A stretch of DNA of 45,551 bases from Arthrobacter sp. ZGTC131 (lineage in GTDB: Bacteria; Actinomycetota; Actinomycetes; Actinomycetales; Micrococcaceae): NCBI RefSeq assembly GCF_002929275.1, contig NZ_PJIK01000023.1, positions 1 to 45,551 of the forward strand, read 5' to 3'. How positions within the stretch are numbered: the first letter of the stretch is position 1; the number at the start of each line of letters is the position of its first letter. The translations under genes were made by a program, and so were the position numbers. A model generated the notes under the pieces. That model did no database searches. It was not told the origin of the DNA and saw only the letters and a list, made by a program, of their open reading frames with translations. This document shows positions 15,259 to 23,323 of the stretch, one piece after another.

Positions 15259-17064
15259 ATGGTACGAATTGAGGACTACGCGGTGGTGGGCGATCTGCAC
15301 ACTGCGGCCCTGATCAGCACTGAGGGATCCATAGACTGGTTGTGCCTGCCACGCTTCGATTCGTCGGCGTGCTTCAATGCCATCCTTGATACGCCGGAGT
15401 CCGGCCGGTGGATCCTGGCCCCCGAGGGCGGCGGCGAATGCACGCGCCGCCGCTACCGCCGTCACACGCTGATTCTGGAAACAGATTGGGAGACCGACGA
15501 CGGCGCCGTGCGGGTCATCGACTTCATGCCCCCGCGTGACGAAGTGGCGGACATCGTGAGAATCGTGGTGGGGCTGCGCGGCAAGGTCAGGATGAAGGGA
15601 CAGCTGGCCCTGCGTTTCGATTATGGCCACATCATGCCTTGGGTTCGCCGCGACAGCCACGGACTCCATGCCATCGCCGGCCCGGATTCCGCATACCTCG
15701 TGACAGACGCGCCGCTTCGGGGCCAGCACATGCAGACCGTCAGCGAGTTCACCGTGGAGGCCGGCGAACGGGTGCCGTTCGTGCTGACCTGGGCGCCGAG
15801 CCACGTCCACCGGCCCCGGTCCGTGGATGCCGAGGGCGTCCTGGAGTCAACCGAGAAATTCTGGCGGGAATGGTCCGGTCAGTGCAAGGTGACCGGACCC
15901 TACAAGGACGCCGTGGAACGGTCGCTGATCACGCTCAAGGCCCTCACCTACGCGCCCACCGGGGGCATCGTGGCGGCCGTGACCACATCGCTGCCGGAGC
16001 AGCTGGGCGGCCCGCGCAACTGGGATTACCGCTTCTGCTGGCTGCGCGACGCCACCCTCACGCTGCAGGCATTGCTTGCCGCCGGCTACACCGCAGAGGC
16101 CGCCGCCTGGCGGGACTGGCTGCTGCGCGCCGTTGCGGGGGATCCGGCCGACCTGCAGATTATGTACGGCATCCACGGCGAACGCCGGCTACCCGAGATG
16201 GAGATCCCCTGGCTGGCGGGGTACGAGGGCTCGTCCCCGGTCCGCATCGGCAACGGCGCTGCAGGCCAGCTGCAGCTGGATGTCTGGGGGGAGGTGCTGG
16301 ACTGCCTGTCACTCACGCGCAACTCCCTGTTAAAGCACACGGACGAAGCGTGGGATGTCCAGGTGGCGCTGATGGAGTACCTGGAGGGGGCATGGGACCA
16401 GCCGGATAACGGGCTGTGGGAAATGCGTGGGCCGCGGCGCCACTTCACCCATTCCAAAGTCATGGCGTGGGTTGCGGCGGACAGGATGGTCCAGGGCGTC
16501 AGGGATTCAGGCCTTCCCGGGCCCGCCGACCGCTGGGAGGTCCTGCGGGACACCATCCGCGACGACGTGATGACGCGCGGCTTCGACGCTGAACGGAACA
16601 CCTTCACCCAGTCCTACGGCCGCCCCGAGCTGGACGCCAGCCTGCTGCTCATTCCGCGCGTGGGCTTCCTGCCGCCGGATGATCCCCGCGTGATCGGCAC
16701 CATCGACGCCATTCAGCGGGAGCTTACCGAGGACGGGTTCGTGCTCCGGTACCGACCCCAGGAAAGCGACGACGGCCTCCCGGGTGACGAAGGCGTTTTC
16801 CTTGCCTGTTCGTTCTGGCTCGTGGAAGCGCTGCTCGGTGCCGGCCGCCGGCGGCAGGCCACCGAACTCTTCGAGCGGCTGCTGGCGCTCCGCAACGACG
16901 TGGGCCTGCTGAGTGAGGAATGGGGTGTCCAGAGCGCGCGGCACCTGGGAAACACGCCCCAGGCCTTCAGCCACTTCGCGCTCGTGACGAGTGCCCTGGA
17001 ACTTCATCAGCAGCGAACGCGGCGGAGTGACAGGCCCTTGGCGTCCAGGGCTGGCGGGGCCTGA
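15259..17064 (+). CDS. GH15 family glucosidase/trehalase
   Basis: A 601-residue family 15 glycoside hydrolase. An N-terminal beta-sandwich domain (about 1-220) begins MVRIEDYAVVGDLHTAALISTEGSIDWLCLPRFDS. The (alpha/alpha)6 catalytic barrel has GGPRNWDYRFCWLRDATLTLQALL (about 250), a WGEVLDCL segment and the C-terminal LLSEEWGVQSARHLGNTPQAFSHFALV with the catalytic-acid region. The family includes glucoamylases, glucodextranases and actinobacterial trehalases; which activity applies here is undecided. There is no signal peptide, so the substrate is probably intracellular (trehalose or maltodextrin). Confidence 0.9.
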   Translation: MVRIEDYAVVGDLHTAALISTEGSIDWLCLPRFDSSACFNAILDTPESGRWILAPEGGGECTRRRYRRHTLILETDWETDDGAVRVIDFMPPRDEVADIVRIVVGLRGKVRMKGQLALRFDYGHIMPWVRRDSHGLHAIAGPDSAYLVTDAPLRGQHMQTVSEFTVEAGERVPFVLTWAPSHVHRPRSVDAEGVLESTEKFWREWSGQCKVTGPYKDAVERSLITLKALTYAPTGGIVAAVTTSLPEQLGGPRNWDYRFCWLRDATLTLQALLAAGYTAEAAAWRDWLLRAVAGDPADLQIMYGIHGERRLPEMEIPWLAGYEGSSPVRIGNGAAGQLQLDVWGEVLDCLSLTRNSLLKHTDEAWDVQVALMEYLEGAWDQPDNGLWEMRGPRRHFTHSKVMAWVAADRMVQGVRDSGLPGPADRWEVLRDTIRDDVMTRGFDAERNTFTQSYGRPELDASLLLIPRVGFLPPDDPRVIGTIDAIQRELTEDGFVLRYRPQESDDGLPGDEGVFLACSFWLVEALLGAGRRRQATELFERLLALRNDVGLLSEEWGVQSARHLGNTPQAFSHFALVTSALELHQQRTRRSDRPLASRAGGA

Positions 17065-17097
17065 TGCCTGTCTTTTGCCTCTTAATTTGGGCGCGTC

Positions 17098-17113
17098 AGT
17101 AAGTATACTTACT
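17098..17113. promoter_or_regulatory. Perfect 16-bp palindrome upstream of the DUF1508 gene
   Basis: AGTAAGTATACTTACT reads the same on both strands and stands out as AT-rich in GC-rich surroundings. A partial half-site (AATACTT) follows it. The palindrome contains TATACT on both strands, so it may overlap a -10. It lies 50 bases before the DUF1508 ATG and is a likely operator for an unidentified dimeric regulator. Confidence 0.6.
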
Positions 17114-17120
17114 AATACTT

Positions 17121-17140
17121 CGCCGGGTGGTAGACCGGCG
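17121..17140 (+). other. Leader hairpin before the DUF1508 gene
   Basis: CGCCGG (17121-17126) pairs perfectly with CCGGCG (17135-17140), just upstream of the strong AAAGGAGG ribosome-binding site. It could protect or modulate the 5' end of the message. Confidence 0.4.
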
Positions 17141-17162
17141 AGTGATAAAGGAGGAAGGCGCT

Positions 17163-17456
17163 ATGGCTGGATATTTCGAATTGGTGGACGCTCCCGACGG
17201 AGGCTACAGGGTCCGGTTGCTTGACGGATCTGGAGCACTGATGGCGATCTCCATCACTTTTCGCACCAAGCGCGCAGCCGTTGCCGGCGTGGCGCGTGCC
17301 CGTGAGATTGCCGGCATGGGACTAGTTCGCGACCACTGCAAAGATGCGGTCAAGCGGCCGGCGGTCCACAGCACGAAACGTGCACGGAAACAGGCGACGG
17401 CAGGCGCGCCCCGCACCCCCGCCCTGCAGACGCCGCGTTCGCCGGCCGGGCACTGA
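17163..17456 (+). CDS. DUF1508 (YegP-like) small protein
   Basis: A 97-residue protein whose first 55 residues form one DUF1508 repeat: YFELVDAPDGGYRVRLLDGSGALMAISITFRTKRAAVAGVARAREIA. YegP-type proteins have a small beta-beta-beta-alpha fold; the function is unknown. The C-terminal 35 residues are a basic Lys/Arg/Pro tail (VHSTKRARKQATAG) that might bind nucleic acid. AAAGGAGG lies upstream of the ATG. The HAD gene starts 12 bases downstream and is probably co-transcribed. A shorter paralogue lies at 44297-44494. Confidence 0.82.
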   Translation: MAGYFELVDAPDGGYRVRLLDGSGALMAISITFRTKRAAVAGVARAREIAGMGLVRDHCKDAVKRPAVHSTKRARKQATAGAPRTPALQTPRSPAGH

Positions 17457-17468
17457 GGCGGCGGCGGA

Positions 17469-18167
17469 ATGCCGAGCCATAAGGCTGAAGGGCGGTACAG
17501 CAAGGGAGTCCTCTTCGACGTGGACGGGACTCTCGTCGACTCCTCCTACATCCACACGATCGCCTGGTGGCAGGCGTTCCGCCAAGCCGGATTTGACGTG
17601 CCCATGGCCCGGATCCACCGTTGCGTTGGAATGGGCGGGCCGCGCCTGGTGGATCACCTGCTGCCGGAGGGGCGCGACAAGACCCGCGATGACGCTGTCC
17701 TGTCCGCCCACTCGGGTATTTTTGGCACGTACTGGCCGTCGCTCCGCGCGTTCGACGGGTCCCGGGACCTGCTGGCCCAGTGCTATGAGAGTGGCCTGGC
17801 CGTGGCGCTGGCCTCCTCCGCCAAGGATGAGGATCTCAAGGCCCTCCGCTCCACCCTCGCCGCCGATTCCTTCATCCATGCGGCCACGAGCGCCAACGAT
17901 GCCAAGGAAAGCAAGCCCGAGCCGGACATACTGGTCGCGGCGCTCCGCGCGGTGGGACTCGCGGCCGCCGATGTTGTCTATGTGGGAGATGCAGTATGGG
18001 ACGTGCTTGCAGCCAGCAAGCTCGGTATCCCCACCATCGGCGTCACGTGCGGTGGCACCAGCGAAGCTGAACTCCGCGCCGCCGGCGCCGTGGAAGTCTA
18101 CGAAGGCCCCGGCGCGCTCCTGGACGGTCTCAGGGACAGCGCCATCGGAAGGCTGCTGGGACGCTAG
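17469..18167 (+). CDS. HAD-superfamily phosphatase (phosphoglycolate phosphatase-like)
   Basis: A 232-residue haloacid-dehalogenase-type hydrolase. Motif I is VLFDVDGTLVDSS (nucleophile Asp17, acid/base Asp19), motif II VALASSAKDED, motif III the lysine in ESKPEPD and motif IV VYVGDAVWDVLAASK. The helical cap lies between motifs I and II (about 25-95), as in phosphoglycolate and beta-phosphoglucomutase-like enzymes. The substrate is unknown. It follows the DUF1508 gene by 12 bases. Its stop codon overlaps the stop of the convergent downstream gene within CTAG. Confidence 0.87.
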   Translation: MPSHKAEGRYSKGVLFDVDGTLVDSSYIHTIAWWQAFRQAGFDVPMARIHRCVGMGGPRLVDHLLPEGRDKTRDDAVLSAHSGIFGTYWPSLRAFDGSRDLLAQCYESGLAVALASSAKDEDLKALRSTLAADSFIHAATSANDAKESKPEPDILVAALRAVGLAAADVVYVGDAVWDVLAASKLGIPTIGVTCGGTSEAELRAAGAVEVYEGPGALLDGLRDSAIGRLLGR

Positions 18168-18448
18168 GCCCCGGGTTCGGATCCCGGCCCCGCCTGACGC
18201 TGGCCGCCCTCGGTAAACGCGCCGCCCGCTGGTTCGTCGGCGTAGTCGCCCTTGTTCCATGACACCGACACCGCCACTGAGCCGTCGTCGTTCCTGACCA
18301 CTTCGGTGACCACCTCAGGAACTGCCGCCCCCATGGCCAGGATCTTGGCACGGTAGGTGGTCACCAGCTCCTCAAGGCTGGATTCTGTCCATTCGCCGGG
18401 TCGCATCCGGGTCGAAATCTCCACGGGCTCAGGCTGGTACAGCGTCAT
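18164..18448 (-). CDS. Small protein of unknown function
   Basis: A 94-residue protein not assigned to a known family. It starts MTLYQPEPVEISTRMRPGEWTESSLEELVTTYRAKILAMGAAVPEVVTEVVRNDDGSVAVSVSW, with one likely helix followed by two strands, and ends in a Gly/Glu-rich tail. The ATG at 18448 is preceded by AGGAAAGG, supporting translation. It is divergent from the alcohol dehydrogenase gene across a 206-base gap, in which I see no sure promoter. Confidence 0.65.
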   Translation of the reverse strand: MTLYQPEPVEISTRMRPGEWTESSLEELVTTYRAKILAMGAAVPEVVTEVVRNDDGSVAVSVSWNKGDYADEPAGGAFTEGGQRQAGPGSEPGA

Positions 18449-18654
18449 GATGATGCCTTTCCTCGGGGGCAGGGACAGTTCATACGCTAGGAGCGTTTTG
18501 CCCCCGAGACAAGGGAAAAAGCAAGGCGGCTTGCCTTTGGCATATCCGCACCGCTGGGATAAACCGCCGGGATAGTAAGCATGCTGACCTTCCAATCGGG
18601 GCGGATGCGCTATACGGTCGAAAGGACCCGTTGTGTGCTAGAGGAAGGCAGACT

Positions 18655-19830
18655 ATGAAGGCACTGACCTGGCAAGGCAAGCGCTCGGTGAGCGTGAAAG
18701 AGGTTCCGGATCCGGTGATCCAGGAGCCCACGGACGCCATCATCCGGATTACGTCCTCCGCGATCTGCGGCTCCGATCTTCACCTCTATGAGGTGTTGGG
18801 ACCCTACATGCACAAGGACGACGTGCTGGGCCACGAACCCATGGGCATTGTGGAAGAGGTGGGGAGCAGCGTCACCCGGCTGGCGAAGGGGGACCGCGTG
18901 GTCATTCCCTTCAACATCTCGTGTGGCAGCTGCTACATGTGTTCCCAGGGGCTGCAGTCCCAGTGCGAAACCACCCAAGTCAAGAAAAAGAACTCCGGAG
19001 CCGCGCTCTTTGGATTCTCGGAGCTGTACGGGTCTGTTCCGGGCGGACAGGCGGAGTACCTGCGCGTGCCGTATGCGGACTATGGCCCCGTAAAGGTGGG
19101 CCAGGAGCTGCCGGACGAACGATACCTGTTTCTGTCGGACATACTGCCCACCGCCTGGCAGGGTGTGAAATACGCCGACGCGCCGGCCGGCGGGACGCTG
19201 GCGGTCTTTGGCCTCGGCCCCGTGGGGCAGTTCGCGTCCAGGATCGGAACGTATCTCGGCCAGCGCGTCATTGGCGTGGATCCGGTCCCGGAGCGCCGTG
19301 AGATGGCCGCGCGTCACGGCGTCGAGGTTCTGGACTATTCCAAGGGCGTGGCCGACGAACTCCGGGAAATGACCGGCGGCCGCGGCCCCGACGCCGTGGT
19401 GGACGCCGTCGGCATGGAGGCGCACGGTTCGCCCGTTGCGGCGTTTGCGCACAATGCGCTGGGCCTCCTCCCGGACAAGGTTGCACAAAAGGCCATGGAG
19501 ACCGCCGGCGTGGACCGGCTCGCCGTGCTGCACACGGCCATTGACGCCGTTCGCCGCGGCGGCACCCTGTCCCTCAGCGGGGTATACGGCGGAACCGCCA
19601 GCCCCATGCCGCTGCTCACCATGTTCGACAAGCAGATCCAGCTCCGGATGGGGCAGTGCAACGTCCGGCGGTGGACTGACGACCTGCTGCCGCTGGTGGA
19701 GGACGACGCCGATCCGCTGGGCGTGATGGACCTCGTCACCCACAGCGCGGGGCTGGCCGAGGCGCCGGCGCTGTATGAAAAGTTCCAGAAGAAAGAGGAC
19801 GGCTGCATCAAGGTGGTGCTGAAGCCCTAG
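18655..19830 (+). CDS. Zinc-dependent alcohol dehydrogenase (formaldehyde-dehydrogenase-like)
   Basis: A 391-residue medium-chain dehydrogenase with a GroES-like N-terminal domain and an NAD-binding Rossmann domain. Catalytic zinc ligands are Cys38 (AICGSDLH) and His60-Glu61 (LGHEPMG). Structural zinc cysteines are 90, 93, 96 and 104 (CGSCYMCSQGLQSQC). The cofactor motif is LAVFGLGPVGQFASRIG. Length and segments such as PTAWQGVKYADAPAGGTLAVFG and LSLSGVYGG match the glutathione-independent formaldehyde dehydrogenase-like subgroup. The substrate is not certain. AGGAAGG precedes the ATG at 18655. Confidence 0.88.
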   Translation: MKALTWQGKRSVSVKEVPDPVIQEPTDAIIRITSSAICGSDLHLYEVLGPYMHKDDVLGHEPMGIVEEVGSSVTRLAKGDRVVIPFNISCGSCYMCSQGLQSQCETTQVKKKNSGAALFGFSELYGSVPGGQAEYLRVPYADYGPVKVGQELPDERYLFLSDILPTAWQGVKYADAPAGGTLAVFGLGPVGQFASRIGTYLGQRVIGVDPVPERREMAARHGVEVLDYSKGVADELREMTGGRGPDAVVDAVGMEAHGSPVAAFAHNALGLLPDKVAQKAMETAGVDRLAVLHTAIDAVRRGGTLSLSGVYGGTASPMPLLTMFDKQIQLRMGQCNVRRWTDDLLPLVEDDADPLGVMDLVTHSAGLAEAPALYEKFQKKEDGCIKVVLKP

Positions 19831-19887
19831 CTGGACCAGGGACACCGGGCTTCAGCAGCGGGGTCCGGCTTGGCGGCTGGCGGGAGT

Positions 19888-20685
19888 CTAGTTCTCCCGC
19901 CAGTCGTCGTTTGTAATGTGTGAACCGGCCTGCGGTCCCATCTGCAGCATGCCGCCGTCGACGGCCCAGGACGCTCCGGTGACGTAGCTCGACGCCGGCG
20001 ACGCCAGGAACGCAATGACCGCAGCCACCTCCCGGGCGTCGCCCGGCCGGCCGAGCGGAACTCCTGGGCGGTCCGTGGTGGTGGGATCCTCGTCGGCCTG
20101 GCCCGTCATGGGCGTCGCGATTTCGCCCGGTGCCACCGAATTCGCGGTGATGCCGAAGGTTGCCAGTTCGAGCGCTATGGTCTTGATCAGTCCGCCCAGC
20201 CCGTGCTTGGAAGCGTCGTAGGCCGAGGAGCCAACACGCGGCTGGGTTTCGTGAACACTGGTGACGGCAATGATGCGGCCGCCCCGCCCGGCGTCCACCA
20301 TCCGCCGGGCGGCGGCCTGGATGCACAGGAAAGCGCCGTTGAGATTGGTGTCCATGGTGTTGGACCACGTTTCGTAGTTCAGCTCCAAGAACTTCCGGCC
20401 GTCGCCGGTGCCGGAATTGTTCACGAACACGTCCACTCCGCCCAGTTCCTCGGCAAGGCCGTCGATGACGCCGGCGCAGCCGGCGAGATCGGTGGTGTCC
20501 AGCCGCCGGACGACGGCACTGCGGCCTGCGGCGCGGACCTCCTCCGCGGTTTTTTCGGCCCCGGTCTTGTCCGAGTGCCAGGTGATCCCGATGTCCAGAC
20601 CCGCATTGGCCAGCGCAACTGCCGTGGCCCGGCCGATGCCGGAGTCGCTTCCGGTAACGATGGCGGTGTGTGGTGAGAAGTCCAT
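19888..20685 (-). CDS. Short-chain dehydrogenase/reductase (SDR)
   Basis: A 265-residue classical SDR oxidoreductase. The nucleotide-binding motif is TGSDSGIG (about 11-18), followed by NNSGT, the catalytic Ser in VTSVHE and the YxxxK pair in SSAYDASKHGLGGL. PGEIATPMT and SYVTGASWAVDGGML complete the pattern. The motif TGSDSGIG and length resemble 3-oxoacyl-ACP reductase-like or glucose dehydrogenase-like SDRs; the substrate is undecided. AAAGGA precedes the ATG. It lies 27 bases after the VOC gene, so the two are probably co-transcribed. Confidence 0.88.
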   Translation of the reverse strand: MDFSPHTAIVTGSDSGIGRATAVALANAGLDIGITWHSDKTGAEKTAEEVRAAGRSAVVRRLDTTDLAGCAGVIDGLAEELGGVDVFVNNSGTGDGRKFLELNYETWSNTMDTNLNGAFLCIQAAARRMVDAGRGGRIIAVTSVHETQPRVGSSAYDASKHGLGGLIKTIALELATFGITANSVAPGEIATPMTGQADEDPTTTDRPGVPLGRPGDAREVAAVIAFLASPASSYVTGASWAVDGGMLQMGPQAGSHITNDDWREN

Positions 20686-20712
20686 GGCTGTCCTTTCGTT
20701 TTGGCTGGTTGC

Positions 20713-21069
20713 TTACGCTCCGGCGTCCACAACGCAGAAGCGGTTTCCGTCCGGGTCTGCCAGGACGACGAAGTCGGGGTCGTCCGGGTAGAGATCCCAG
20801 TCCACGCGGGACGCTCCAAGTTCCACGAGCCGCTCCACTTCGCCGGGCTGGTCATCGGCATAGAGGTCCAGGTGGATGCGCGGATGCGCCTGAACGGGCG
20901 TCTCGCTGAGCATGAGGGCGAGCCGGGCGCCTTCGCCCCGTTGCGGGACCAGCACCACCCACGTCTCGTCGCCCTCGTCCCGGGGGACGTAGCCCAGCGC
21001 ATCACACCAGAACGCAGTGGCGCGGGCGACGTCGTTGACGCCGAGGACAGTCGTTCCGATCGTCAGCAT
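20713..21069 (-). CDS. VOC/glyoxalase-family protein
   Basis: A 118-residue protein with a single vicinal-oxygen-chelate domain of paired beta-alpha-beta-beta-beta modules: TIGTTVLGVNDVARATAFWCDALGY, then LALMLSETPVQAHPRIHLDLYADDQPGEVERLVELGASRV and FVVLADPDGNRFCVV. VOC proteins include glyoxalases, resistance proteins and dioxygenase-like enzymes; single-domain forms act as dimers. The reaction is unknown. It lies between the beta-lactamase-like gene (60 bases upstream) and the SDR gene. Confidence 0.85.
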   Translation of the reverse strand: MLTIGTTVLGVNDVARATAFWCDALGYVPRDEGDETWVVLVPQRGEGARLALMLSETPVQAHPRIHLDLYADDQPGEVERLVELGASRVDWDLYPDDPDFVVLADPDGNRFCVVDAGA

Positions 21070-21129
21070 GCCTTCATGCTTCCGTGCGGCTGTTCGACGC
21101 GCAAGGGTGGCGAGCTCAGATGATCAGCA

Positions 21130-22293
21130 TCAGCACATGCTGTTTAGCGTGTTCTCGGCGACATCCATCATTTCCAGGACCAGCGGGTTTTCCCCTGCCA
21201 CGAAGGGCGCCGGCGGGTATGTGAGGGCCACGGTGACCTGCCTGGTTCCATCCGCGCTGGTGATCGAGACGGTCCCGTAGCCCAGGAGGTCTCCCGGATG
21301 GCCGTAGGCGAAGTCGTTCGTGCAGGTGTCGTTCCAGATCCATAGGCCGAGACCGTAGAAACCGGCGAAGTCGTTCGTCTGCATTTCCTTGAGCATGGCG
21401 GGCTTCAGGAGCTTTCCCTGCAGTAAGGCTGAATAGAACGAGTTCAGATCCTGCACGGTAGACACCATGCCCCCGGACGGCGACCCTATGACTACCTCCG
21501 GGTTGGTGACGTCCACCGTCTTGTCCTCGATGACCAGGTAGCCGTGCACCATGCCTGACGGCGCGGCCCTGGCTCCGCTCATAAACGTGCCGGTCATCCC
21601 CAGCGGGCTGGTGATCTCGGAATTGATGACGTCTCCGATCGGCCGCCCACGGAGTTTTTCCACTAGCAGCCCCAAGGCAACATAATTCGAATTCGAGTAG
21701 TTGAACCCCTGGGCGAGCCGTTTCTCCCACGTCGTTTTGCCCGCCCACGCAAGACGTTCGGTCAGGCTCAGCCTGGTGTGGATGACGTCCTTCAACGGCT
21801 TGGATTCGAGCAGCGCATGCTCGTAGTCCGGCATCCCCGACGAATGGCCGAGGAGATCGCGAATAGTGACGGGAAGCGGCGGATGCACGACTCGGCCGAA
21901 GTCCGGCAGGTACTCGCTGACTGCTTCGTCGAGCTTGAGCCTGCCCTCCTCCACCAGCTTCAGGACGGAGACGGCCACCATGGACTTCGTCACGCTGGCG
22001 ACTTGCACGGGATCGGAGAGCTGCACCGGCTCCTTGGCCTCCAGGCTCCTGACGCCGACAGCGCGGGACCATTCTTCGCCATTGTTCTTCGCGTGCATCA
22101 GGACTGCCGGAGCGCCGTTTTCGATCATCGTCCGGCCGAACTGTTCAAGATCCGCGAAAGCGGCTGCGGAGGCTGACGTCTCCTCCGGCTGATCCGGAGC
22201 CGCAGTGCAGCCGCCCGTCAGTGCCGCAAGTGCGGCTGCGGCCACAAAAGCCGTGGGCCTGAGCCGTGACGTGCGGGGCCTGGTCCCTGGCAT
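21130..22293 (-). CDS. Class-C beta-lactamase-like serine hydrolase lipoprotein
   Basis: A 387-residue secreted serine hydrolase of the beta-lactamase/D-alanyl-D-alanine carboxypeptidase family. The N-terminus is a signal peptide with a candidate lipobox ending at Cys29 (ALTGGC). The active site shows SxxK as SVTK (100-103), the Tyr motif in FNYSNSNY and the third motif as GHPGDLLGYG. VTIRDLLGHSSGMPDY is typical of the family. It may act on peptidoglycan peptides, esters or beta-lactams; resistance cannot be claimed. AAGGA precedes the ATG. Confidence 0.88.
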   Translation of the reverse strand: MPGTRPRTSRLRPTAFVAAAALAALTGGCTAAPDQPEETSASAAAFADLEQFGRTMIENGAPAVLMHAKNNGEEWSRAVGVRSLEAKEPVQLSDPVQVASVTKSMVAVSVLKLVEEGRLKLDEAVSEYLPDFGRVVHPPLPVTIRDLLGHSSGMPDYEHALLESKPLKDVIHTRLSLTERLAWAGKTTWEKRLAQGFNYSNSNYVALGLLVEKLRGRPIGDVINSEITSPLGMTGTFMSGARAAPSGMVHGYLVIEDKTVDVTNPEVVIGSPSGGMVSTVQDLNSFYSALLQGKLLKPAMLKEMQTNDFAGFYGLGLWIWNDTCTNDFAYGHPGDLLGYGTVSITSADGTRQVTVALTYPPAPFVAGENPLVLEMMDVAENTLNSMC

Positions 22294-22433
22294 GCCATCA
22301 GATCCTTAGTGCGGTCCGGCAGGTTCACCCAGGACGGTCAGCACTGCCGGCACCACACATGTTCCTCGCGCGCTCCGGGCGGGTCAAGGGCCCGGCGCTC
22401 CGCAGCAGGTACGCCGGAAACGCGGTGGAATCG

Positions 22434-22476
22434 CCGGAAGCCCGCTGTGTTCAAGAAGGAACCAGTAGGCTTCCGG
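22434..22476. terminator. Inverted repeat downstream of allE
   Basis: CCGGAAGCC (22434-22442) and GGCTTCCGG (22468-22476) are perfectly complementary, separated by 25 bases. The repeat begins 25 bases beyond the allE stop on the minus strand and is the best terminator candidate for the mae-aceB-DUF6986-allE operon. The rest of the 207-base gap shows nothing else. Confidence 0.45.
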
Positions 22477-22500
22477 AGACCTCGGCCGGCTGGGGAGCGG

Positions 22501-23313
22501 CTAGGTCAGGCGGATCTGGCGGTTCATGTCCTTGTACAGCAAGTAACGGAATTGGCCCGGGCCGCCGGCATAGCAGGCCTGCGGGCAGAAGGCGCGCAGC
22601 CACATGAAGTCGCCGGCCTCCACCTCAACCCAGTCGTTGTTGAGCAGGTACATGGCCTTGCCCTCGAGGACGTACAGGCCGTGTTCCATGACGTGGGTCT
22701 CCGGGAACGGGATGACCCCGCCCGGCTGGAATGTCACAATGTTCACCTGCATGTCGTGGGCCAGGTCGCTGGAATCCGTAAAGCGGGTGGTCTTCCAGGC
22801 GCCGTTGGTATCCGGCATCGCGGTGGGTTCCACCTCGGAGTCACTGGTGACGAAGGACTTTGCCTCGTAACCCTCAAGCCGCTCGTAGGCCTTGCGGATC
22901 CATTGGAAGGAGACAATGTCATCGGAGACGTTCTCCAGACCCCAGGTAGCACCGGCGGCCAGGTAGGCGTAGCCGCCTTCCTCAAGCTGGTGTAGTTCGC
23001 CGTCGAGGGTCAGGTTGACCTTTCCCTTGGTGACGAAAACAACGCCTTCGACGCCGGGCTCAAACTCGGCCTTGGGAGCGCCGCCGCCAGGGCCGATTTC
23101 CACGATCAGCTGCGAAAACGTGGTGGCAAACCCGGAGATCGGGCGGGCCAGGATCCAGGAGCGGGTGTTGGAGAAACCAGGCAGGGTGCTGGTCACGATG
23201 TCGGTCATTACACCCTTGGGGATGACCGTGTAGGCCTCCGTGACGATGGCCCGTTCCGTGGTGAGGTGGGTCTGCGGCGGCAGGCCGCCCTGGGGGTAGT
23301 AGTACTTGCCCAT
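22501..23313 (-). CDS. allE: (S)-ureidoglycine aminohydrolase (AllE)
   Basis: A 270-residue bicupin that converts (S)-ureidoglycine to (S)-ureidoglycolate and ammonia in allantoin degradation. The two cupin halves are about residues 30-130 (PGFSNTRSWILARPISGFATTFSQLIVEIGPGGGAPKAEFEPGVEGVVFVTKGKVNLTLDG) and 170-270 (MQVNIVTFQPGGVIPFPETHVMEHGLYVLEGKAMYLLN), the second with the HVMEHG metal-binding segment. AAGGA lies seven bases before the ATG at 23313; another ATG directly upstream (23316) is possible. It starts 10 bases after the DUF6986 stop and is last in the operon. Confidence 0.92.
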   Translation of the reverse strand: MGKYYYPQGGLPPQTHLTTERAIVTEAYTVIPKGVMTDIVTSTLPGFSNTRSWILARPISGFATTFSQLIVEIGPGGGAPKAEFEPGVEGVVFVTKGKVNLTLDGELHQLEEGGYAYLAAGATWGLENVSDDIVSFQWIRKAYERLEGYEAKSFVTSDSEVEPTAMPDTNGAWKTTRFTDSSDLAHDMQVNIVTFQPGGVIPFPETHVMEHGLYVLEGKAMYLLNNDWVEVEAGDFMWLRAFCPQACYAGGPGQFRYLLYKDMNRQIRLT

Positions 23314-23323
23314 CATTGGATCC

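Noticed and set aside
21130-22293. Antibiotic-resistance beta-lactamase
   Set aside because: The SVTK and HPG motifs define only the broad serine hydrolase family. Many members are esterases or peptidases, so no resistance function is claimed.
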